Positions 57,499-64,000 of a stretch of 64,000 nucleotides of DNA are shown here, one piece after another; position 1 is the first letter of the stretch; each line of letters begins with the position of its first letter. This stretch comes from Maratus speciosus. Taxonomy: Eukaryota > Arthropoda > Arachnida > Araneae > Salticidae. The position numbers and the translations under genes are program-made. Below the pieces are notes generated by a model. That model did no database searches and was not told the origin of the DNA. It was given only the letters and a program-made list of their open reading frames with translations. The stretch is taken from NCBI GenBank assembly GCA_963932465.1, contig OZ010800.1, forward strand, positions 30,010,852 to 30,074,851. Direction: 5' to 3'.

Positions 57499-59052
57499 CA
57501 CTGGTGAAAACAATTAAAGGGACAAATGTTTTTTTTTGCAAATAAAAAACTATCAAAGCAAATAAAACCAAATTTGGCCAAAATATCATCCGATATAAGA
57601 CTAATATATGAGAAAACAAAAATGGGCGCAACCTGCACCCTAAATAAGGAAACTGGTCACGTGTCCAGCACAGCAACTGACCGGCAGCCTGTCAGTCAGT
57701 TAAAAACATGTCTAATAGCGTGTATGATGGCCTGTAACAGCTACACAACTCTCGCATCGGCGTTTCATACTGTTTACCAGGGTCCTTATCAATCCCTGTA
57801 GCAACTGCCCCCACTCTTGCACCAAGGCACCATTGAGCTCATCGATGGTCGTTGGAGCTGGTTTTCGAGCTGCAATTGATCGTCCAAGGGCGTCCCATGC
57901 GTGTTAGATGGGATTAAGGTGAGTGGACATCGCAAGTCACTCCATTCGTTGAACATCCTCCGATTCGAGATATTCGTTCACCAACTGAGCCCTATGTGGA
58001 TGGGCGTTATCGTCCATAAACACGAAATTTTGTCTATATGCTTCACGGAAAAGTCTCACATAGGGTGCAAGAATCTCGTCCCTGTACCGCTGACCTGTCA
58101 GAGTACCTCTATCAAACACATGAAGGTCGGTACGCCCGTCTGCTATGATGCCTACCCAGATCATCAGGCCACCTCTACCATAGTGATCCTTTTCGACATT
58201 GTTAGAGGGCCAATATCGACTCCCGGGTTCTCTCCAGATGAGAACACGTCTCGAGTCACTGTCCAGACTGAATCGCGACTCATCAATGAAAAGAACCAGA
58301 CTCCAACTATCCTCTGTCCAAGACAGGTATTCTCGGCACCATGTTAGACGGGTTTTTTTGTGGTTCACAGTCAAAGGGATGCAGACTACAGGGCACCTGG
58401 CATACAGGCCACCTGCATTAAGTCTCTGGGTAACTGTTATCCGTGAAATGGATGTTCCTGTTGCATTATACAGGTGACTAGACAGTTGTGTCGCTGTCGT
58501 GGACCTACTTCTTTTGGCTAGAAGTCTAAAATAACAGTCTTCAGTTGGCGTTATTGCCCTTTTGTGGCCTTGACCAGGTCGTCGGACCCCTGTTCCTGTC
58601 TCTCCGAACTGTTTCTACAGAGTGGACACCACATTTCTCGGAACACCGAGGTCCTTACAACCCATAGCCTGTGATTGGCCGGCATCGAGTCTTCCAACAA
58701 TACGCCATCTTGTGGCATCATCTAGACGATGACGACTAGCCATACTAACGATGGGTAAACAAAGAGATACAAAAACAAATAAATAACAAAAAACAATACA
58801 AAAAACAAGGATTGGGTTATGCTATGATGTTTCAAAACGTCCTTACGCTACAAGCTTCGGTGGTCAAATGAGGTACCTCTGCACAAATGCGATCGCAGCG
58901 CTACTACCTTAAGACGACACAGACCACCACATGGCATGTGTGTCTGAGAGGAGCTTAACTATCATCTGATACCTTATTGGATTATAGGGATAACTTATTT
59001 TGTTTTGTTTTTTATAAAAAACCGTTTGTCCCTTTAATTGTTTTCACCAGTG
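57499..59052 (-). mobile_element. Tc1-type element, 1554 bp, with TA duplication
   Basis: The left end CACTGGTGAAAACAATTAAA is matched, inverted, by the right end (TTTAATTGTTTTCACCAGTG), and both are flanked by TA (57497-57498 and 59053-59054). One transposase gene fills most of the element on the minus strand. It interrupts the tail of BEL-2 pol, so it arrived later. Confidence 0.92.
57712..58743 (-). pseudogene. Tc1-type DD34E transposase with three nonsense codons, 343 codons
   Basis: A single frame runs from ATG at 58743 to TAG at 57712, the usual length for Tc1 transposases. The N-terminus (MASRHRLDDATRWRIVGRLD) is a helix-turn-helix DNA-binding domain. Catalytic residues are FIDESRF and FMDDNAHPHRA. 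Three in-frame stops occur: a TAG in the N-terminal third (near 58620), a TGA near 57940, and a TAA exactly where the third catalytic residue (the glutamate of NPIEH) should be, 34 residues after the second aspartate. No frameshift is needed to read it, so decay is by point mutation only. Confidence 0.9.
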
Positions 59053-59251
59053 TAATTTTTATCCTTCTCCTTTTCAGCTAGAAAGCAGTAATCAAGGTGC
59101 TCTGAGGAGGAAAGATTCTTCAGATTTATCCACTGAATCTGAGCCAACGACTTATAGAACGCGGTTTGGTCGTGTGACCAAAATGCCGCAGAGATTCGGC
59201 AAATAGAATATAGTTTTGAGTAGCTAGTCAGGAACTCAAAAAAGGGTATAG

Positions 59252-59610
59252 TGTTATCTATAAATCTCATTTAGGCATAATAAATTAATCAGCAATGAAG
59301 TAAAGTACTTTTTCCATTCAACAAGTGAGATTTATTGTTATCATAATCATTTTGTAAATCATTAAGTGTTATTTATTGCTTTATACATTTATCTTATGTT
59401 TTCGTGGGGCAGCAATGACGTCAGATACTCTTTCTGACGAAAATGTAAAATAGAAATAATGTTCAGTATATATTAAAGTTTTGATTATGCAACTTGCTTT
59501 TCGTAATCTTTGAATCACATTTTTATTTGTTGCTTAAAAGTAAATTTAATTGCTATGATACTACAGTTGTAGTTTTTTATGAATTTTAAATTAAGTTATT
59601 AGAGATAACA
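59252..59610 (+). repeat. BEL-2 3' LTR
   Basis: It starts TGTTATCTATAAATC after the purine-rich CTCAAAAAAGGGTATAG and ends AGATAACA. The target duplication TGTAG follows. Confidence 0.87.
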
Positions 59611-60834
59611 TGTAGTTTTATTCGAAAGAATAATTTTGATTCTATAATCAAAATGGAAACCTTTCTTATAAAAAGCGAAGGGAAAAGCCCTTAATTATTT
59701 ATGGCAGTTATATGACTCGGACTATTATAATTTAAATGAAATGATGGCGATAGAATAATGTTTGGTGACTTATCACCTACGGCTGGCTAACATTAAAGTA
59801 CCACAATGGCCGCCTGGAATATAAACAGCGAAGAGATCCGTCCATATATGTTTATGGGAGTTACATAACTTGGAATATTATAATATAGGTGAAATGATAT
59901 TTGGCGACTTATCACCTGTGGCTGGCTAACATTAAAGTACCAAAATGGCCGCCTGGAATATAAAAAACGAAGGGATCCGCCCGGAATTGTTGATGATAGT
60001 CACATGACTTGGGCTATTTTTATAGAGATTGTTTTTAATTCTAAAATGAGCTCAAAGAATAATATTTCCTAACGATTAAAAATTTTTTAACACGTAACGA
60101 TTAAAAACAGAAAAAAAAAACTTTAAAATTACTATTAAATGAGTACGTATTAAAAGCTGGAAATATTGAAAATTATGTCTTGAAAATTGTATTTACACGT
60201 GAATATTAAAAGAGAAAGGAAACTTTAAAATAATAAACACATTAATATGCGTTTAACCCTTTTATTGCCAAGATATTTATATTCATAAAATGTTGAAATC
60301 AGTGAATGGCACCAGAACTTACAAACAAATTTCGAAATTCGAAAATGCTTTTGTTCACTTAATAAAAGGTAAATTTTCATTCCAATATTTTGGTGCCAAT
60401 GTGGCATTTAAGACTTAAAATTAAGTGGTCCAAAAATGAACCACCACCCTTGAAGTTGTTAAAGCAGTAATTGTAGCAGTTGTAGTAAATTGTTTTATGT
60501 CAATTGTTTTATATCGCTGTTGAAAAATACCGGGAGGCAAAGACTCTGTTTATTTAATTCATTTTTTTAGGTTCTTTTCAAATGTTTAACTGGCTTTCTT
60601 TAATGAAACACGAAAATAACCATTGGATGTTTTAACAACAACTGGCTTAAAATTTTGCAATCAAAGGGAATTGGATGGAAACCCGTTTACAGGGAGATCG
60701 CTACATGTTTTTCCATTATAATTCAATATTCTCTAATCTTTAAAAAACCTATCATATTAGCGTCCTTTTAGATTATGTGGTGTCTGAACGGGGGTTGGCG
60801 AAAGTAGCTTGCAGGGGCTAGAGCCCCCTAGTTC

Positions 60835-61105
60835 GATATACAGTTATTTCCCATATAAAGTGAAATTTTATTGACTTCTCTTCAGTTTGATTCAATAAAG
60901 TATGCGAAAAATAAAGGTAATCATATTTGCATATCACTTCAAAGAAAAGAAAAAATATCCAAAAAGTAAAATAATTCTTAGACATTGATAATGATATCAT
61001 AATAAAGGAGGGGGGAGGGGTAGCCGAAGGATAATAACGTGTGATATCGAAAGTGGAGGAAGGGGGTCCAAAACTACCAAAAATTTGATAACGTTATTTA
61101 AGTAA
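60835..61105. other. Spacer right of X copy 4
   Basis: AT-rich, with a purine patch GGAGGGGGGAGGGG near 61006-61019. No gene or repeat relation was recognised. Confidence 0.5.
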
Positions 61106-61109
61106 TCTG

Positions 61110-61740
61110 GAATTAAGTATCTCAAGAATTAATGCATGGATTTTCATCAAACTTCAGATTCAGTTAATGCTTGATATGAAATGGTAATATTTACGCTTTG
61201 GTGCAAACCTCTCTACAGGTGGCGCTGTTATGGTACATTTTTTTCGATTCTCGGAATAGATCTATCTCAAGAACTAATGCACGGATTTCTATCAAACTTC
61301 AGTCCTTGACATGAATTGGTGTTGTTGAATTTTAGTGTGAATCTTCCAACTGGTGGCGCTACTATGCTGAATTTTTCACAATTTCTGAAATAGCTCTATC
61401 TCAAGAATTAATGCACCAATTTTCATCAAACTTCAGATTCAGCTTTGATGTAAATTGGTACAGTTTACGTTTTGGGGTAAATCGCCCCACAGGTTGTGCT
61501 GCTATGCTGCATTTTTTCGTAATAGCAATATCTCAAGTACTAATGCACGAATTTTCATCTAACTTAGATTTCAGCTAGTCGTTGACAAAAGTTGTTGCTG
61601 ATTAGGTTTTAGTGTTAATCACCCAACAAATGACGTTGTTATGATGCATTTTGAAGGATTTACATGATCTTAGAGATAGCGATATCTCAAGAACTAATGC
61701 ACGGGATTTCCTACTTTTACAATCGTCACGATGGGCACAG
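61110..61740. repeat. Tandem repeat, about 4-5 units of roughly 140 bp
   Basis: Each unit starts near ATCTCAAGAATTAATGCACG, continues ATTTTCATCAAACTTCAG, then a GG-TG-GCGCT motif (ACAGGTGGCGCTGTTATGGT in the first unit), and a TTTTTTCG stretch. Units are clearly diverged. The pattern resembles a family of dispersed arthropod repeats with the same motif order. It has no coding capacity. Confidence 0.75.
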
Positions 61741-62726
61741 ATTGCCATTTAATTTTGACACTGTTGTAGTGAATTTTGAAGTATTAACATTTATGCGATA
61801 GAAGAAAGTTTTGGGATTGCCACTTCCAACTAATTTTAATAGGTCTTTTAAAAATTGGAATTTTTTTTTTAAATATTCCTTTAATCTCACAATTTACTCT
61901 CTTTCATAGATTTTCTTATGAAATTCAAAATACTAGCATATTTAATATTCACGAATTAGATAAATGTGATATTTTTTAACATGTTACGGCGAGAAAGGGA
62001 ATAGACATTATAGATACGCTAGAGAAAGAATAAACTGTATAAATATCCCCCCCCCCCCATTGAAATCGCATTTCATGAAAAGCACTGTAGAGGGTTTTTT
62101 CTCCCTCTGTAGAAACCTCAGTAACCAATATATTTTTGATGTTTAAAGAAGTATTTGTAAAAGCAAAGTTCCTACTAATTTTCAGAAAGATTTCCGAGTA
62201 TGTTTTTTTTTTTTTTTTTTGTGTATGGATAAGTTTTCTGAAACCGGAATATCGGTATTTTATGATACTATCCATTCTTCATTAAACATTTTCATGCATG
62301 ATTGAATTTGGCATGCAAGAGTAACCAAATAATATTTATTTTAATCTTAATAAGCATGCTGTTAGTGTATTGTGTTTGCCTGGAAATCCTGTTTGTTAAA
62401 CATGAAAATGTTTTCTTGAGAATGGATAGCATCCGAAAAACATATATTCCTGTTTGAAAAAAAAAACACATTAATATATTACACAAATTACTCCTTAACG
62501 TTTCGCAAATCAGTGGCTGCAACAGAAACTGTTTTAATAAATGCTTCTTTAAATCTTGAAAACATATTGGTTTCTGAGATTTCTAAAGATAAAAAATTTT
62601 TTTCGTAATTGTGGGTAACTCGGAAGAGTACATTTTCGTTCGTGGTATATTGTATTTTCCTGGATTAAGAAACATTTGTCTTTTTTTCCAGTGTAAGAAA
62701 AGGAATTTTTACGTATTACTTTCCAC
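61741..62726. other. AT-rich stretch, nothing recognised
   Basis: It contains a C run at about 62048-62058 and a T run near 62203-62220. The short minus frames (61976-62275, 62292-62522) are low in complexity and have no motif. Confidence 0.5.
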
Positions 62727-62734
62727 CTCAAAAC

Positions 62735-62845
62735 CAGGGCTGCGGAGTCAGTGGGGAAAATGGAACTCTGACTCCGACTCGTTCACTCATAATTGCCTGA
62801 CCCCGACTCCGACTCCACGACTCCGACACTGACTCCGCAGCCCTG
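62735..62845. mobile_element. hAT-type MITE, 111 bp, with 8-bp TSD
   Basis: CAGGGCTGCGGAGTC at the left end and GACTCCGCAGCCCTG at the right are perfect inverted repeats. CTCAAAAC flanks both sides (62727-62734 and 62846-62853), an exact 8-bp duplication as made by hAT transposases. The interior is a run of GACTCC-type hexamers (CTGACTCCGACTCG, CCGACTCCGACTCC). Confidence 0.88.
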
Positions 62846-62853
62846 CTCAAAAC

Positions 62854-64000
62854 ACTAAATATTCGTGAACCTGAAATTTCTACAAATTCTCTAGTCAAAG
62901 GAAAGAAAATTCTTCAAATAACAATGAAATCTATTCGAGTCACAGGGATGTTCCGTCAACTTACTGCCTGTCCTTTTTACGTTTTTTGACGAAATTTGTT
63001 TAAGCACGTATTTTGTTTATGAGCTGAGCTTTTTACACACAGAACATTGTACGCTGTTGTATTTCTCAAGACCAGGTCTGTTACCAGATAGAGGAAGGGT
63101 GGGCTGAGCAACCTCTCTCTCTAACATTCATAACATTTTAATAATAAAATTTTAAATAGTTTGATTGCAAACACACTTTAATCCAAATACAGAAACACAT
63201 TTTAGGTGCAGTTTTTTATTCATTACCAAACATGTTAAAAGCATTCAGAATTAACCCCATAAAATTCTTCAGAGTTGCCTTTGTCTGGTTACGCTCTGTT
63301 GAAGTCAGCAGAAAAAAATGTAACTCGGATCCCGAGCCGCCCTGTCCATAAAGTCAAATGAAAAGAAAACTGGACCCGGCGCAGACCAGATCTGGGCACG
63401 ACTCAGTGCTTGACTAATGCAGGAGCATGCAGGGCAGCTGACCCTGGCCTCCAGAAATGGCAGATATAAGTTGTTCGTTTGCTCACTGATACGGTTTCTC
63501 TAATTGAAATGTTATTTTGTTTTTTTTAATGTTTTTTTCTGTCCTTAATTGTTCGAATATTTTATGTTGTAAATCAAGCGAATTTCACAGATTCTAATTT
63601 AAAGTGTTTTCCATTTTTGGTATTTAATTTCTTCCTTCCAGATTGAATAAAGATTTTTTATAACGTAAATTTAATTAAAATATTACTGTAAACTCACACA
63701 TCTGCTATCTGTTGCTTTGTGTTTAAAAGAATTGGTCATAATAGGAGATTTTACACCAAAGTACTTTGGGTATCGTGAGGAATGCAGTAACAACATAACA
63801 AGTATTAAAATTTGTTTCCACTATTATTAACCCCTAATTTTAACCTAATTTTAATTTCTATTTGCCACTTTGGCACCAGAATTTTTCAATGTAAAATTCA
63901 CTTTTATTAAATATGCGAAAATATACTTTTTCTTCTTTAGAAATGAATTTTCGTGTAAATACTGGTGCTATTCAATTATTATAATATTTTACGAATGCAA
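62854..64000. other. Right flank, no gene recognised
   Basis: Mostly AT-rich. The patch 63325-63460 is richer in GC (CTCGGATCCCGAGCCGCCCT, GGACCCGGCGCAGACC) and may be a decayed retroposed fragment, but no duplication or family was identified. Confidence 0.4.

Larger units (their letters stand above)
52303..59610 (+). mobile_element. BEL/Pao LTR retrotransposon BEL-2, dead, carrying a Tc1 insertion
   Basis: LTRs of 360 and 359 bp (52303-52662 and 59252-59610) flank gag, protease, RT, RNase H and integrase remnants in BEL/Pao order. The target duplication is TGTAA (52298-52302) against TGTAG (59611-59615), one mismatch. A Tc1 element of 1554 bp interrupts the end of pol. It differs strongly from BEL-1 in LTR and protein sequence, so the two are different lineages. 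Confidence 0.9.
52013..60834 (+). mobile_element. X-family copy 4, interrupted by BEL-2
   Basis: 52013-52297 and 59616-60834 are continuous X sequence once BEL-2 is removed. The join falls inside a TTTATGTAGTTTTATTCG-like segment found uninterrupted, inverted, near 27550. It ends with GGGGCTAGAGCCCCCTAG, the X terminal hairpin. The part 59700-59990 contains a tandem duplication of about 136 bp (CACCTGTGGCTGGCTAAC unit). Confidence 0.6.

Noticed and set aside
57526..58477. Plus-strand frames across the Tc1 element
   Set aside because: They are antisense shadows of the minus-strand transposase.

Overview
The window looks like a transposon graveyard in an AT-rich animal genome. I see no convincing host gene, no rRNA, no intact tRNA and no CRISPR. 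BEL/Pao and Ty3/gypsy retrotransposons, Tc1/mariner-type elements, a hAT-type MITE and a virus-like (Polinton/adintovirus-type) family-B DNA polymerase together suggest an arthropod, perhaps a spider or other chelicerate. The species cannot be fixed from this sequence alone.

Left part (1-17682). An AT-rich flank with small foldback repeats is followed by the most striking object of the window: an 8.76 kb near-perfect palindrome (4619-13376). Its two arms are about 4.35 kb each around a 66 bp spacer. It starts with AG, ends with CT, and is flanked by a perfect 6-bp direct repeat, GATAAT. These boundaries identify an inserted foldback element with no obvious protein-coding capacity, not an assembly fold-back. 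It sits inside a decayed Polinton-like element: a reading frame is cut near its 3' end, and next to it are a zinc-ribbon/SAP-type gene, two small minus-strand genes and a broken minus-strand DNA polymerase B (about 14.69-17.65 kb).

Middle and right part (17683-60834). Copies of a repeat family called X here have long inverted arms and a GC hairpin terminus ending in CTAG. Other elements have inserted into them. BEL-1 (19970-25867, TSD GCCTG) lies in the first X copy. A minus-strand Ty3/gypsy remnant (about 30956-46682) lies between two inverted X copies. A block of ~300 bp tandem repeats lies inside the gypsy remnant. An 11.7 kb LTR element with no visible genes (32586-44301, TSD ATCGT, LARD-like) lies inside that block. 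A foldback (38515-41236, TA TSD) lies inside the LARD. Exactly at the dyad of the foldback is a 1.9 kb element encoding an intact 358-aa DD41D transposase (rosa-like). BEL-2 (52303-59610, TSD TGTAA/TGTAG) lies in another X copy and is itself interrupted by a Tc1 element (57499-59052).

Right end (60835-64000). A ~140 bp tandem repeat, a 111 bp hAT-type MITE with an 8-bp TSD, and otherwise featureless AT-rich DNA.

The nesting gives a relative order of events: X, then gypsy, then the tandem block, then the LARD-like element, then foldback plus rosa. The only long open frame free of defects is the rosa transposase, which fits its place as the innermost and youngest layer.
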